DNA of 64,000 nucleotides from Isoetes taiwanensis (lineage: Eukaryota > Streptophyta > Lycopodiopsida > Isoetales > Isoetaceae), in assembly GCA_021234155.1 (NCBI GenBank), contig JAJEKV010000140.1, positions 494,001 through 558,000 on the forward strand. The letters run 5' to 3'. Shown here piece by piece: positions 36,279 through 48,600 of this stretch. The notes under the pieces are model-generated. The model did not search any database. It was not told the origin of the DNA and saw only the letters and a program-made list of their open reading frames with translations. Both the position numbers and the translations under genes were made by a program. Within the stretch, counting starts at the first letter, position 1. The number at the start of each line of letters is the position of its first letter.

Positions 36279-37728
36279 TGTGACGTCCCCTACTCATATA
36301 CGGTGCACCCACCGTATACAAACAGGAGTTCATCCCCCATACCAGCTCCATACTGATACAGGGCCCTCCACAATCACTGCACCCGTAATGAGTCCCAGTG
36401 GGAAGAGTGAAGGGGTCATTTTACCCCGTCTCCCTCAGGGCCTACCTAGCTGCGGAAGCGTAAACATACATGTCAGTATACAACGTAAACACACACACCC
36501 ACCTCGAAGGGTGGGGCATCAACATCTGCATAGACAACAATCAGCATCATACATAGGGGTCCTACCCAAGGCTCAGACTCGTAGGGATGACTGACGGCTT
36601 GGGTCTCCGAGTTCATTGCGCATGCAATTCATGGCAATGGATTTGGCTGGCATAAGAACATGGCATAGGGTTGTCCACTCCATCCGCCCCTCCCCAGTGC
36701 ACACTTTGCGTAGTAGGCTGAAAAGGTGTTGGGACCTGGATCAGCCCCACCGGAGGCATAGCCAAAGGGGCTATTCCCCGGGTTGCATCTCCCCCCGCCC
36801 GATGGGGGCGGTAGGGATCACTCCCTCCGCAGGGTCTACATGTCGACCCCAAGGTGACTAGAGGGCCACTGCCCTTATTCGACTGAACCCACTGGAAAGT
36901 GTACACCACTTCACGGGTGTCGAGCCCATGCCTTACCCACACTCAGTGGTAAGCCATTAGACCTAGTCACAATGATCCCCGGTAGGCCTTACACACCAGA
37001 GGGATCGTTCAAGGGTTAGGACACGAACCTCCTTCTTAGCCAGTCTGGCCCCTTCACCCACAACCAGGTGTGGCTCTTGTACACAGGCCGAATCTATAGT
37101 GTGCTAGAGAGGCTAATCTAGGAGCATCTAAATTGACTAAATACCTGATCCTTGGGTTCCTCCTCCTGACCTGAGCTCAACCATCCTGCTAACCTGCTCG
37201 AATCAAGAGAAACTAATGGGGCAATTCGCTCAGACAGAGTTTGGGAGGCGGTTTTGACCCCTGGGGCAGTCAAAACAGAGCTCTAAAACCCTAGAAACGA
37301 AAAATGGGCAAGTTAGGGTTTCCCTTCTTAAATAGACAAGGGGTTGGCTAGGGTTTCCAATTATCCCCTTTTGGCATGTGGGATAATTGGGAATGGGCCC
37401 ACTTGCCTTTAATGGCTAGGTGGCAAAATGTGCCCACATGGAAAGGTGTGCACTTTAATAAATGTGCACATTGGTAAATGTGCACATTAATTGCACACTT
37501 GGGTATGGCCCACTTGGCATAAAGTGGCCACATGGGAAAATGTGCACCTAGATAAATGTGCACATGGTTAAATGTGCACATTAATAAATGCACACTCCTT
37601 GCAAGTTGCCCCCTAGGGGCTACCCGCCTGGCTACACGTCGGCGTACGCGTCAGTCGGGGTGGCGTGTACGCGTGACGGGGCAGTACAGTATACGTCCTG
37701 GGACCGTATACTGTGCTGGAACGTCACA
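36279..37728 (-). repeat. 3' LTR of the gypsy element (LTR B, 1,450 bp)
   Basis: Begins TGTGACGTCCCC and ends GGAACGTCACA. The left edge is fixed by the break in the Helitron-like frame. The right edge is fixed by the purine tract. It contains a region of repeated gtgcaca/aatgtgcac words (37440-37590) and TTAGGG/CCCTAA words near 37290-37330. Confidence 0.88.
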
Positions 37729-37740
37729 TTCTCCCCACCT
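37729..37740 (-). other. Polypurine tract of the gypsy element
   Basis: Minus-strand AGGTGGGGAGAA immediately next to the LTR start TG. The same junction, with AGGAGGGGAGAA, is seen at LTR A and LTR C. Confidence 0.8.
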
Positions 37741-38607
37741 TGAAATGATGTTGTCCGCAGCATCATGGGTCTCCCCACCTTGGGATCTTCCTAACCTGCA
37801 ATCAACTTGATACATACAATATACTACTATAATACTTACACATTTACTAAGATTACCTTAAGATAATATTTTTAAAGCATTATTACGCCCTTAACTTAAA
37901 AATAACTTATCAATCCATGACATCGTCAAACCCGTTACTCAACAATTCACTTATCAGAACAATTTAGTTTATCAAAATTTTAACATTTCATAATTATTGT
38001 TCTAGGTACTCTTCATTCCTTGCAACACATTCCAACAAAATTTGTGTTGCAAGTCTTCGTAGCTTGACCTCCTTGCCCTCCGGAGCGCTCTATTGGCCTG
38101 CAGGTCGACACTACGTTAGTACCATTTTAATTATTAATAAAATTTTGGTTATATGGTGACCACCCCACCTATCTACATGAATGCATGGCTAATCTCCCGG
38201 CGTAGGAAGAGGATGAATCTTCCATTATGGCCGTGGAGACAGCGCCTATATGCCTATATGCCGCTCATGCCTACACCTCTAGTTGCCCAGCGTGGAGGAT
38301 ATCCTTCCCGTATATGGGGCATGAAGGATAAATTCCTCCTATCAAAGCATATATGGGGCTAAAGGTGCCTTTCCTATCAATGCATCTCTCCATGATCTCC
38401 TTTCTCTCGAGGTCGTCTACTTCCGTAGGACAGAAGTAGACTTTCTAATCTACCTTCCACTCGTCCAAGCGGAAACGCGGTCATGCCTACCTTGACATTA
38501 CACCACGCCCTAGAGATCACCGTAGTGGTCCCATCATCGGTAACAACGCATGCGACCCATACCTAGCATAGGTTGCATGCGTAGATTAATCTTAACTACA
38601 CATAGAA
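37741..38607. other. Noncoding 3' region of the gypsy element
   Basis: Between the purine tract and the pol stop. It begins with a short conserved block shared with elements A and C, then is AT-rich to about 38050. GC-richer repetitive text follows (tatatgcc, ctcctatcaaag) with no conserved frame. Confidence 0.6.
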
Positions 38608-39819
38608 TTAATCTACACAAATCGACATGCCTGAGCCGATTTCTTCGGAGATGACCTTGCCGTCCCATTGCTCCATGAACTGTGGGTACTGCTTTACTAG
38701 ATCTTTCTTAAGTACCCATGTCGCGTCTTCCACTGGCAAGTGTTTCCACTTGACCAAGTATTGGAGGAACTCCGACCTCCTTGTTTTCTTGAAAGCTTTA
38801 TCAAGAATCAATTCTGGAACTATTTCCAGCTGCTCCTCCATCATTTCCAACAACGTTGGAGTGTCCAAGACTTCGTCTAGATTTGGGGTGTGCTTCTTCA
38901 ACAAACTCATGTGGAAGACCTTATGAATCTTTAGGTGTGCTGGTAAGTCCAATCTGTAGGATTGATTACCTACTCTCTTGACTATTCTAAAAGGTCCAGC
39001 CCACCTTGGAGCAAGCTTCTTACAATTTCCGATCGAGCTTCCGCTTCACTTTGATCTTGAGCCACACATTGTCGCCAACTTCGAACTCCCTGATTGTTCG
39101 ATGTTTGTCGGCGATGCTCTTCTCGTCGACTCCTTGCTGCTAGGAGATATCCTCGAACTTCTTCCACGAAGTCTTCCGATGATGTCGGCCAACATCTCTT
39201 GTCAGCGAAACTTCTACCTTTGACACGGGGTTGTGCCAAGTGTCTGGAGTTAGGCATTGATAGCCATAATTGATCATAAACGGCTGACATTTGGGACGAT
39301 TCCTGCTTGGTGCTATTGTATGCAAACTCCACCAAGTGAATAAATTCTTCCCACATACTTTGCTTATTCCGCACATAGTTTCGTAGCATGTCCTCCAAAA
39401 TCCTGCTGATCCGCTCCATTTGGCCATCCGCTCGAGGATGATACCGTGCTCATGGATAGCTTCGTCTCAATGGTCGCAAAGAGGTCTTGCCAAAAGGCAC
39501 TCATAAACTTCGGATCCCCCACGGAGATAATCTCCTTGGCATGCCATGAAGCCCGAAGATCTCTTTGGTGAAGAGCTTTGTTTGTATCCATAGCCGTATC
39601 TGTGGTCCTGCAAGGCACAAAATGTGCCATTTTCGACAACTTGTCGACCACTACCATCAAGGCATCTTTCCTCTTACCGCCCTTGAAGCCCCTGTGATGA
39701 AATCCATGCTGATCACCTCCCCCACTTAGCGCTTGGCACCGCTAATGGCTCTAATGCTCCTCGAATTGCTGCTCCGCCTTTGTCTGGCCGACATAGCCGA
39801 CATTCCTTAATGTATCTAG
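38608..39819 (-). pseudogene. Gypsy integrase and chromodomain-like C-terminus, frameshifted
   Basis: Follows the 981-codon frame after a stop at 39820. The readable order on the minus strand is the integrase zinc Cys pair (ECRLCRPDKGGAA, about 39780), the core start (MDFITG then MMVVVDKLSKMAHFVPC, 39660), the core middle with SVGDPKFMSAFWQDLF (about 39530) where the usual first Asp of SDRDPRF reads Val, RISRILEDMLRNYV (39415), a linker, then PAHLKIHKVFHMSLLKKHTP (about 38940) and the chromodomain-like segment EFLQYLVKWKHLPVEDATWV, stop at 38608. At least four shifts separate these pieces. Integration activity is not possible as written. Confidence 0.85.
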
Positions 39820-42765
39820 CTATTCCGCTTCTTCATTCCCCGCCGAAATAGTCGCTCGAATCTTGAAATAGGTCTTCATAAAACCCCGATGCCCGCTATT
39901 GGGCTGTTGTGCGTCATGAAGAATTAGCTTCCTTACCCCTGATGATTCGGGCACGCACAACTTATGCTTATGATACAACAGGTTGCCTTCCTTCGTATAA
40001 TGCTTGAAGGCTTCCCGTTCTTTATCTGTTCTAGCCTCCCTAGAGAGGCTTTCCCATACTTCCCTGAAATCCACGTCCGTTGACAAGGACTCTTCGATCT
40101 TCTTACCAAAGTCGCTGGAGAGCGTCGAAATTGTAGTTGTCAGGGGATGCCTTGAAAGCGCATCCGCTACCACATTGAGCTTCCCTGGCTTGTAGACTAT
40201 ATCAAAGTCATACTCTTCAAGGAACTCCATCCACCTTCTCTGCCTCAGGTTAAGGTGTGGTTGCGTGAATACATACTGGAGGCTCTGATGGTCTGTATCC
40301 AATTGGAACTTCCTTCCCAAAAGGTAGTGCCTCCAAATTCTTAATGCCCTGACAAACGCAAGCAATTTCTGATCGTGCGTGGGGTAGCGCGTTTCGGCGT
40401 CGTTCATCTTCCTGGAATCGTACGCTACCACATGCTCTTCTTGCATAAGCACTGCGCCTGTAGCTATCTTACTCGCATCTGTTGCTATAAGCTTATCTTT
40501 CTCTGGGTCCAGCAGGGTTAGGACTGGGGCGGTTGTTAAAGCTTCCTTCAACAATTCAAACCCTGCTTGGGTTTTCTTATGCCAATGCTCTGCCCAATCT
40601 TTCACCTTCTCTGCCCTTGTCAAGTCTGTTAGCGGGGCCGCTATCTTGGCAAAGTTCTTCACAAACTTTCTGTAGTACCCTGCTAGCCCGAGAAAACTTC
40701 TGACCTCATGCACATTCTTCGGTGCCGGCCACTGAATCACTGCTTCAATCTTGGCAGGGTCCGTTGAAATTCCTTCTGCTGATATCACATGACCTAGGTA
40801 TTCCACCCTCTCCATTGCGAAGTGACACTTCGACAACTTGGCGTACAACTGGTGCCTCTTCAACTTCTCCAGCACTCTCCTTAAGTGTTGTACGTGTTCT
40901 TCAAGGGATCTGCTATACACCAAAATGTCGTCAAAGAATACTATCACAAAGGTGTCCAAGAACTCCCTGAAGATGTCGTTCATGAGCCTCATGAACGTTG
41001 CTGGGGCATTCGATAAGCCGAAAGGCATTACCGTGAACTCATAGTGCCCATACCTGGTCCTGAAAGTCGTCTTATGGATATCTTCTTCCTTTATCCGGAT
41101 CTGATGATAACCTGACCTTAGGTCGATTTTGGAGAAGACCTTTGCACCTTGAAGCTGATCCATTAGGTCATCTGATCTGGGGAGCGCATACTTGTTCTTA
41201 ATAGTGTGCTTATTCAACTGCCTATAGTCTATGCACATCCTTAAACTGCCATCCTTCTTCTTAACAAACAGAATGGGCGCTCCAAACGGCGAGACGCTAG
41301 GTCTAATGAAGCCTAGGTCGAGCAACTCCTGCAATTGCTTCTTTAGCTCCGTTAACTCCTGCGTCGTCATTATGTATGGAGCCTTACTTGTCGGCTTTGT
41401 TCCCGGTTCGAGTGCTATCTCGCACTCGACTCCCCTATAAGGAGGGAGCTGCTTGATCTCATCTGGAAAGAGATCATGGAACTCCGTGATCAGGTTAGCT
41501 ACCTGCTTAGGTAACTTGCTGAGTCCCTCATCCTCCTTACCTTTTTCTGGCTCCGGCTCTTGGATCTCAAGCTTGAAGATATAAGCTACCTGCTCACTCC
41601 TTATGCACTTGAGCATCCGTTTAGAAGACATACACTGCATGATGAGAACAACTTCCTTACCTGTGATCTCAATGATCTTGCCGTCGGGCGTTGGGAAGGT
41701 CACCTTCCGCTTCCCACAATCGATGATGGCCCCTGCTGGTCCAAGATACTCCATTCCTATGATCATGTCATACTTGCCAATGCCCATTATCTCTGCCCCC
41801 ATCTGGATATTAATCCCTGGTAAGTCAATGTCGAAGTTAATTCTCTTGCCTGCCATCTGCCTTACTGCTCCACGTGCTAAGACGACGGGCCTTGGCTTTG
41901 ACTTCAGTGGTTTCAACTTCAACATTTCAACCATTCTGGGGGATGCAAAGTTATGGCTACTTCCTGAGTCTATCAGGACTATGAAAGATTTGGCCTTGGC
42001 CTTCCCTACTGTAGAAATTACCTTGTACTGGCTCTCTGCTTGCTCTGTGTCTATTGCGGCAAAGATATGACACTCACCCTGGATGCAGTCGCGGGCTGCC
42101 TCACCGTCGTCGTCAGACAGAATGTCCCAATCCCCCAACTCCGCTAGCGCTGCGCTCATGACGTAGGGGCAGTTCGCTGTCCTATGGCCTGGCTGGAAGC
42201 ACCTGAAGCAAAGCTGCTTTTCTATGCACTCCTGTCTCTTTTCCTTGGGCATAGCCTGCAAAAAGGATCGCACTGCTTTGGAGTAGTTTGACCCCTCCTG
42301 CTTGTCCTTGAAGGACACCTGTTTTTTCTCTTGTTGCTTCCCCTGATTGCCACCATATGGGGCTCTAGCTGGACCCGGGCTGGCTGCCCTAGGGCTATAG
42401 CTCCCTGTTGCCTTGCCTTTGTCCTGATAATACTGCTGCCTCTGTCCGCTATTCTGAGGCCCTGTCCCTTGCAAACTTATTGCCTTGGACTCTGCTTCTG
42501 ATACTGTCTTAGGGTTTATTGCCCTTACAAGCTTGCGGATCTCATCATTCAGCCCCTCAATATAGCTTTCCACTGCATGCTTTTCGCCCAACTTTGGCAG
42601 ATAAAGCCTTAGTCTCATGAATTCCTCTGTATATTTCTGGATTGATTTGTTTCCCTGTTGCAGTCTATAGAACTGCTGCATCATGCTGGACTTGTGCTCT
42701 CTTGGGACGTAATGGCGCTTGAAGGCTTTAGCAAACTTCTGAACACTAAGCATCCACCTGCTCAA
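39820..42765 (-). CDS. Gypsy gag-pol polyprotein, open 981-codon segment
   Basis: Longest open frame of the window. Residues 1-180 are retrotransposon gag. [14 protein letters not shown] (about 186-199) is a CCHC zinc knuckle. [10 protein letters not shown] (about 264-273) is the aspartic protease active site. Reverse transcriptase spans about 470-650, with [35 protein letters not shown] and FFDDILVYS (about 610; FFDD in place of the usual F-x-DD). RNase H spans about 755-875 ([30 protein letters not shown]). The HHCC integrase start lies near 945-965. The first codon is simply the first Met of the open frame; gag really starts further right. The frame stops in the integrase zinc region by a shift. 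No stop in 2.9 kb implies a fairly young element or a well-sequenced part. Confidence 0.92.
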   Translation of the reverse strand: MSRWMLSVQKFAKAFKRHYVPREHKSSMMQQFYRLQQGNKSIQKYTEEFMRLRLYLPKLGEKHAVESYIEGLNDEIRKLVRAINPKTVSEAESKAISLQGTGPQNSGQRQQYYQDKGKATGSYSPRAASPGPARAPYGGNQGKQQEKKQVSFKDKQEGSNYSKAVRSFLQAMPKEKRQECIEKQLCFRCFQPGHRTANCPYVMSAALAELGDWDILSDDDGEAARDCIQGECHIFAAIDTEQAESQYKVISTVGKAKAKSFIVLIDSGSSHNFASPRMVEMLKLKPLKSKPRPVVLARGAVRQMAGKRINFDIDLPGINIQMGAEIMGIGKYDMIIGMEYLGPAGAIIDCGKRKVTFPTPDGKIIEITGKEVVLIMQCMSSKRMLKCIRSEQVAYIFKLEIQEPEPEKGKEDEGLSKLPKQVANLITEFHDLFPDEIKQLPPYRGVECEIALEPGTKPTSKAPYIMTTQELTELKKQLQELLDLGFIRPSVSPFGAPILFVKKKDGSLRMCIDYRQLNKHTIKNKYALPRSDDLMDQLQGAKVFSKIDLRSGYHQIRIKEEDIHKTTFRTRYGHYEFTVMPFGLSNAPATFMRLMNDIFREFLDTFVIVFFDDILVYSRSLEEHVQHLRRVLEKLKRHQLYAKLSKCHFAMERVEYLGHVISAEGISTDPAKIEAVIQWPAPKNVHEVRSFLGLAGYYRKFVKNFAKIAAPLTDLTRAEKVKDWAEHWHKKTQAGFELLKEALTTAPVLTLLDPEKDKLIATDASKIATGAVLMQEEHVVAYDSRKMNDAETRYPTHDQKLLAFVRALRIWRHYLLGRKFQLDTDHQSLQYVFTQPHLNLRQRRWMEFLEEYDFDIVYKPGKLNVVADALSRHPLTTTISTLSSDFGKKIEESLSTDVDFREVWESLSREARTDKEREAFKHYTKEGNLLYHKHKLCVPESSGVRKLILHDAQQPNSGHRGFMKTYFKIRATISAGNEEAE

Positions 42766-43415
42766 ACCATGGGCCTTTGCATACCCCTTCCACCATATGC
42801 GTCTTTGCTCCTTCGGGTTAATTTGTTGCCACCACCTTTTTATCCTTGTCCTTCATACCATAGGCGTTGCCGTATTGGCTCATCTCATCGAATAAGCCTC
42901 TGCCTCCATGCGACGCTTGTTCTGGCGCTTTGAAATTGCTTCGACTTCTGGCCTTCAAACATTTCCCAATCTGAGAATCTACCTTCTTACATTATCGAGG
43001 TTCTTGTGTCCCTCTGCCTTCCATCTGCCTTCCATCTGCAGTGTTCCTCTGCCTTCCATCTGTTCGGTCCTGGGCTTGCTCTTCCTCTTCCTCCCGGTCG
43101 GTCAGAATGAAGACTTGAGTCGGAGGATTCCGGACCTGGAGGACCTCCTTCTCTTGCTCCTCTTCTTGTCCCTTCATGTTTTCGGGCTGATGCTTGAGGC
43201 GGTGGCGTTGCCCACGAACCCGCTCACGCTTGCGGGCCGAAGAAAGCCTTTATCTGCTCAAGGTCCGTCCTCATCTGTGATATTTCTTCTTCTGGGGTCA
43301 TGGGTCCAAATTCCTCAAACAGGTTCCTTGCCGGGGGTGGCCTGGGCGGACTCTGTTCTTCCACGTGGTCTCGGCGTTGTCGTTCCCCTGAGCCTAGGCC
43401 TCTAGCTGCATGCAC
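42766..43415 (-). pseudogene. Gypsy gag N-terminal region, frameshifted
   Basis: Minus-strand pieces MTPEEEISQMRTDLEQIKAF (about 43300) and a Glu/Arg/Gln-rich stretch (43177-42992), then a short link to the gag frame at 42765. Three frames are needed to read it. Composition is that of a gypsy gag N-terminus. Its right edge near 43430 is where recognisable element sequence ends. Confidence 0.65.
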
Positions 43416-43589
43416 AAGTAATTCATGGCTATATGGTTAGTTTTACTTGTTCTCTTGCATTATAAGTGGTTTGTTGGCATAGTTGTGGAACAAAATACAT
43501 CAACAAAACATTTAAAGTGCAAAAGAAATTATATTCATATATTATATAATATTTTAGTACAAAAAGTCTCCGGGATCAAGAGTCTAACT

Positions 43590-44550
43590 AATCTTGAAAT
43601 CGCCGGTAAGATGGGTTGTCCTCAAGGAACTTCTTAACTTGGGCCGTTCCTACCGAATGACCCAAGTTCCCGAAGACGTTTGTCGACGAGCATACACCGC
43701 AAAGGCTCTCGCCAAACTCTTCCATTCTCGGTCGGATGTGCGGGCCGCGGTCCTGCCAATCTCGGGCCTACTTTGCCGTCGATGGGGTATGGCCGGTCGA
43801 AGAGGTCAAGTGCCATTGCTCTCTTGACTAGGACAGCATAGTCGAGATTTGCCGCTATTCGAAAGGCGTGCTTGCCGGCCCGAGAGTGCAATAAGCATGA
43901 ACACTCCTTCTTCACCCCTTTGAACTTAAGCGGTCTACTACCGCTATTCTCCCATCCAGCAGCAGGGGCGGGTAGTACCTCGGGGGACTGTCATTGTGTG
44001 TCGGTGAAGCTTCTCCTTTGTTTGGCCTCTAGCTCTATGTCGCCGGCGGCGATTCGGCCGACCTCTATCTCAGGAGGTCCCTGTAGTCTTCAATTGTGGC
44101 GTCGACTGCGCGAGGTCGATTCCTGCTCCTCTTGTTGGAGGTGGTGTCGAAGGCCTGGGCATTAAGATGCTCGTGGTCTTCCCACGGATCCCCATCTGTT
44201 CCTAGAGGGCGAGGAACTCCTCCTCCGTTGGCAGCTCTCGGCCCATCATCATCTCACGATGTTGTTTGTAGGGGCTGGATGTCCGAAGTCGACTCCCAGA
44301 TAGGTGTCGGCTTCCCCCGACTTGGAAGGAAAGTCCGAGACTCCCCGGACGATGAAGTCGTCCAAGTCGGACTGCCGTAGTTGGTGGAGCAGTTCATCCA
44401 ATCGAAGCTCCCTCTCCCTGCATTCGGGGAGATTCTGGATGTCGCTGAGGAGTAGATACTCCTCTCCGTTGATGATGATAGGGGCTAGGCTTGTGATGCC
44501 TAGCCCAAGTGGGGGAGCAACTCTTATGTTCCGCCGGCTCCCGGTGTGAT
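43590..44550 (-). pseudogene. Unrecognised GC-rich coding remnant
   Basis: Sharp rise in G+C compared with both flanks, with long frames on the minus strand. One passage (44460-44300) reads LAPIIINGEEYLLLSDIQNL and LDELLHQLRQSDLDDFIVRG. Another (43910-43600) reads AANLDYAVLVKRAMALDLFD and LVDKRLRELGSFG, ending FLEDNPSYRRF. The two are in different frames, with breaks between. It looks like a protein-coding sequence that decayed, perhaps gag-like or a captured gene piece. I do not recognise the family. Confidence 0.4.
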
Positions 44551-45172
44551 AAAAATTTTAGAATTCAAACCAGAAAAAAACTAGAATTCATTTGAGGCTT
44601 TCATCACCTGTAGCGTTTGAATTTGATCACAATAAAACAAATAGAACATAAGTAAAAGTTACCATAAAGATAGAGCAAATTGATCCCATTATTCTGAAAG
44701 TCATAAAGTTTGCAACACCCATACACAAACATTTTTCAACTGGAATTTAACAGCAGCCTTTGGCCTCCATGGATTCTTGTGGTGAGAAACCAAAGTGGGA
44801 AACTGGGAAACTTTTCTGCTTGTCAGCACAAGGATCTAGAAACCTTGGAATTTGCTTAATAACTGCCTCAAAATCTAAAAATGCATGGTAATTTTTTGCA
44901 AGCTTCATTCAGAATGAGCCATAAAACAATATCCAATAGCGCAATCCTGTATTAATCAGCTGGTAGGATGTGAAAGCCTACCAAACCCAGCCAAAAAATT
45001 GCTGTTTTAGCATAGATAACTTAATCAAACATATCCATATCATACACTATCAAAAAGATCTCAAAGAGAGCTTTCCAATGCAATAAAAATCATCTCAAAC
45101 AGAGCTCTGGATCAAAAGTTATGATAAGAAATGTGTTGCCGGCGGGGAAACTGCACTACATGCGCCCTTCAA

Positions 45173-45370
45173 GCCCTTCATGTGCCCATTATGCACCACA
45201 CACACAAAAAGAGGGCTTTTGTTGTGAGCCATTGGTTGTTGACCATTAGAAAAAAAAGCTAAAATCAATGGCCCTTCATGTGCCCATTATGCACCACACG
45301 CACAAAAAAAGGGCTTTTGTTGTGAGCCATTGGTTGTTGACCATTGAAAAAAAAAGGCTAAAATCAATGG
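45173..45370. repeat. 98-100 bp tandem duplication
   Basis: Two nearly identical units, 45173-45270 and 45271-45370, each starting gcccttcatgtgcccattat and ending aaaatcaatgg. Confidence 0.9.
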
Positions 45371-45799
45371 CTCAGAAATGGTGCACTCTAGATGTACGCA
45401 TTAGTACATCCATTTGAATACGTCACGAAATCATAGGAAAACCTTGGTGAAAAGCGTACAAAAACACAAAGAAAACCCCCTGTTATTATGCTACATATTT
45501 ACACGAGGGGTTACGTAGGGCAGTGAGAGCCCCTAAAAAGTTACAATATATGTACAAAATTAACACCATTAAGTACATTCCCTCAAACCTTATAATATTT
45601 TGCAGACCTCAATATACAATATACAAAAACTTGTACATACATACTCCACAAACAAGGAATGCTAATACGGTCCAGATCGAGGAATAAATGGCAAATATGC
45701 CCATCTGATAGCTCTCGGTGCGCGGAGTAACCCTCCGTGTGAATATGCACCCAAACCAAATAAGCATACAACCAAACAAACGAACAAACAAATTATCAA

Positions 45800-45995
45800 T
45801 TTGCCCCTACACATCAAACTTACTAGAATACCCCTACATACTATACTTAATTACCAAAATACTACTACATATCAATTTAATCAATCTACACTAAACTTAA
45901 TTACTAAAATGCCATACACACCAAACTTAATTACCAAAATATCCCTACACACCAATCAATTACAAAATGCCATTACATACCAATCTTACTCAATC
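45800..45995. repeat. AT-rich minisatellite
   Basis: Five to six imperfect units of about 35-40 bp built from ctacacaccaaacttaatta and ccaaaataccc-type words. Confidence 0.7.
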
Positions 45996-46054
45996 TACAC
46001 TAAATGTCTCAAGAATAGAAGTTTGAATTTAACAAAGAGATTACAAGAGTCACA

Positions 46055-46351
46055 ATGATCACTGCATTGGAGCATTATGTCCCTTCCCATTACACCACCT
46101 ACAATGGTGTTCTCTCCTCTATAACTGCAGAGGAACCCATGGACATGGACGCAAGAACTGCAAATTTCTTACTTAAGCTGGGTAAGTCTTCTTGTGATGC
46201 CTTTCAAGTATCCTTTTTAAAATGGAACTCAGCTTTGCCTTTAAATAATTTTGGGGAATTTGATGTGGCTTCTATTACAATCAGTGAACTTAGTTCCATT
46301 TATTGGGATGAGGACTGCTTCTCTTCCATTTTAAACTCCATTGATACCTAG
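46055..46351 (+). CDS. Short ORF of unknown nature
   Basis: 98 codons, from MITALEHYVPSHYTTYNG to SSILNSIDT. Composition is protein-like (few rare residues, mixed charge). No neighbouring frame continues it and no domain is recognised. Further short frames follow to 47575 (for example IELLASLIDEFYADSKGPHL near 47390), so this could be a decayed retroelement or gene. Coding status is doubtful. Confidence 0.2.
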   Translation: MITALEHYVPSHYTTYNGVLSSITAEEPMDMDARTANFLLKLGKSSCDAFQVSFLKWNSALPLNNFGEFDVASITISELSSIYWDEDCFSSILNSIDT

Positions 46352-48057
46352 TTGACCACTGAATACTTGGCTTATAAACCTCTCAAATGCATTGTCCAAA
46401 TGGATATATCAAGACTATACCTACTTTCGTTCCTTTCATAGACTTCTTTGGGAAAAAACCTACTCTCCAGTAAAGGTGGGTGGGTTTACCAAGTTATTGC
46501 AAAAAATGTTACTCGAGATATAACATTGGGATTGGCTGCTTGTCTAATGTGGAAGAGAAGGATAATTTGAGAAACAACTCTGTGGTCACAATGAAGGAAA
46601 GATAATATTGTTGAGAATCTGCAAATAGCTTGTGCTCCTAAAAATAGGCCATAACAATTAATTCTTCATTCTTTCACATGGAAAAGAATCAACAGACGTG
46701 AAAAGAGAATACAAAAAAGAAGAGAAAGAGAATACAAAAAAGAAGAGAATTGAGATCTATTGAGTTTCAAGGCCTTTCGTTGAATATCTTTCAAACTTCT
46801 CAACATTCAAACATATCCTCTTTAGTAGATCTGCCTTCTGAAGTTAAGATTCTCAATAAGGGGGTTTTCTTCAAGGAAAATAAAGCTACAAAAGAAGCTG
46901 GGTAATAGTGAAAGTTGGTAAGCAAATTCTTCAAAGTACTAATCCATTAGCAAAAAGCTCTTTCAAGATAATAAATTCAGTAAATATTGAGCATAATAAA
47001 AAATTGCTCAAAGGAAAGTTCTCCATACTCTCTCAAAAAATTGATCTTTACCAAATTTTCTCGAATTTTAAGACTAGAAACGTGCATTTAACCAGCAAAA
47101 TGTGGCAGACATCAATTTCAATAAATCAAAAGGATTAAAAATCACTCAATATGAGTGCCTTTTAAATCCTACAAATGTCAACGGGGGTAATGAAGACTGA
47201 TTACTTATGCAAAACAAGAATATGTGCTCCAAAGATATTGCATAATGCAAAGCATCTTCTACAGCTAAAAACATACAACTTGCAATATATCCAGTAAGTC
47301 CAGATGTTACAAATCAATGAATAGAAGACTCCAAGTTCAAGAAATCATCTACTTGAACTGAAGACTTGGATAATCAAAAGGTTCACTGCACTAACATTGA
47401 ACTTCTTGCTAGCCTTATTGATGAATTTTATGCAGATTCTAAGGGGCCTCATTTGCTACCCTCTCCTACACCATCTTGCAATTCTATAGGCAATAAATTG
47501 CCTACATCCTCGCTAGTTATTATGGATCTCATTGATCTTTCAGATAATATTATTCCACCACCCCAAGTTGTTTGATATTGCAGGCATTTTTCCAATTGTT
47601 GCTCATCAACTTAATAGATTGGTAGTAAAGTCCAAAAAATGGATTTACAGTTAATATAACAGTTGACAATTCAGTTGATAAAGACATAGAAATGAAAACA
47701 GATTTTTTAGCAGAGAACGAGGCTACTATCTCAAACAATCACATAGCTGTAACAAGTATTATTATAAAAGTTTGCACACATAATATTATCACAACAAATT
47801 TAAGAGTTCATAGCTGTCTAAAATCTATGACTCTTGTCTTCTCGTAACGTGCTCCCTCCTCCATGCTTCCCTTCATTAGCCTGTACAAGTAGCACATTAC
47901 GTTATTTCAGTTAATAAGTTTGTGGTTTTAAAGGATCCCCTCCCCCCCTCCCACTGTCCCCCCCCCCAAAACTACCTTCTTGAGCCGAACTACTAGCTCG
48001 AGGTTACCCTACTACCTTGCACTCGATCATGGCCCATAGGATTTGAGATTACGGTCC
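46352..48057. other. AT-rich region without a recognised gene
   Basis: Only short frames. A small direct repeat gagaatacaaaaaagaagag occurs twice at 46705-46750, and there is a C-rich run at 47945-47970. Confidence 0.4.
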
Positions 48058-48500
48058 ATTTAAGACGATCCTATCATCGCCCATGATCGGGTGCTATCTT
48101 GTACAAGATCCCCTTGATCGTGTACACCCGCCATGCCCCTGGGGGTTTAAGCTAGGGACCGTCCCAAACAATCCTATCATTGCGCATGATCATGCTTACC
48201 TCATCATGACCCTCCTATGGTCATGTGCACGTGCCCTGTATCATGGCATAGAGAACATCCTAATGATGATCCCATCATCGTCCACGATCCCGTGCCTACT
48301 GCATTGTGCATGACACCTTTCGGGCCATGCACACCCACATCATTGTGGCCTGAAGGTTTTAAGCTGGGGAATCGCCTCATCGATCCCATCATAAGCCCAC
48401 AATGTTGTGCTTCTCTCACATGACCCTCCCGGTCATGCGCACTCTTGGTGCATACTGGCCTAGAGAACGTCACTTGGGGGTTTCTTATCATCGCCTACAC
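48058..48500. repeat. Imperfect tandem repeat of about 100-120 bp
   Basis: Around four degenerate units marked by recurring atcccatcatcg/atcctatcatcg, cacgatcc/catgatc, catgaccctcc and gggggtttaagct words. It lies just downstream (minus-strand sense) of the decayed gypsy pol at 48601, so it may be that element's 3' noncoding region. Confidence 0.6.
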
Positions 48501-48600
48501 TCCAAGATCTTTCCATATGCATCTCAACTACCCTAGAATGCATATGCTTTCCTGCACTTACACTAAGGCATACACAAGCTTAGCTGAGAGCACCTGACAG

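Larger units (their letters stand above)
36279..43430 (-). mobile_element. Ty3/gypsy chromodomain retrotransposon, 5'-truncated
   Basis: Minus-strand element with, in its own order: gag N-terminus (43415), gag-protease-RT-RNase H (981-codon frame at 39820-42765), integrase, a chromodomain-like C-terminus (to 38608), a noncoding stretch, purine tract and 3' LTR (36279-37728). No second LTR is found to the right of 43430, so the 5' LTR and PBS are missing. The chromodomain-like segment (EFLQYLVKWKHLPVEDATWV) places it among chromoviruses. It is inserted in the Helitron-like ORF. Confidence 0.88.
44551..46054. other. AT-rich noncoding region
   Basis: No gene is recognised. It contains a 98 bp tandem duplication (45173-45370) and an AT-rich minisatellite (45800-45995). 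The text gatcaaaagttatg near 45110 recalls wording inside the inverted-repeat element at 10261, but there is no clear element border. Confidence 0.4.

Noticed and set aside
36279-36594. C-terminal 105 residues of the 350-codon frame starting at 35542
   Set aside because: They are translated from LTR B after the Helitron-like reading frame is cut, so not part of the protein.
40722-42070. Plus-strand frames inside the gypsy pol region
   Set aside because: Antisense shadows of the 981-codon frame.
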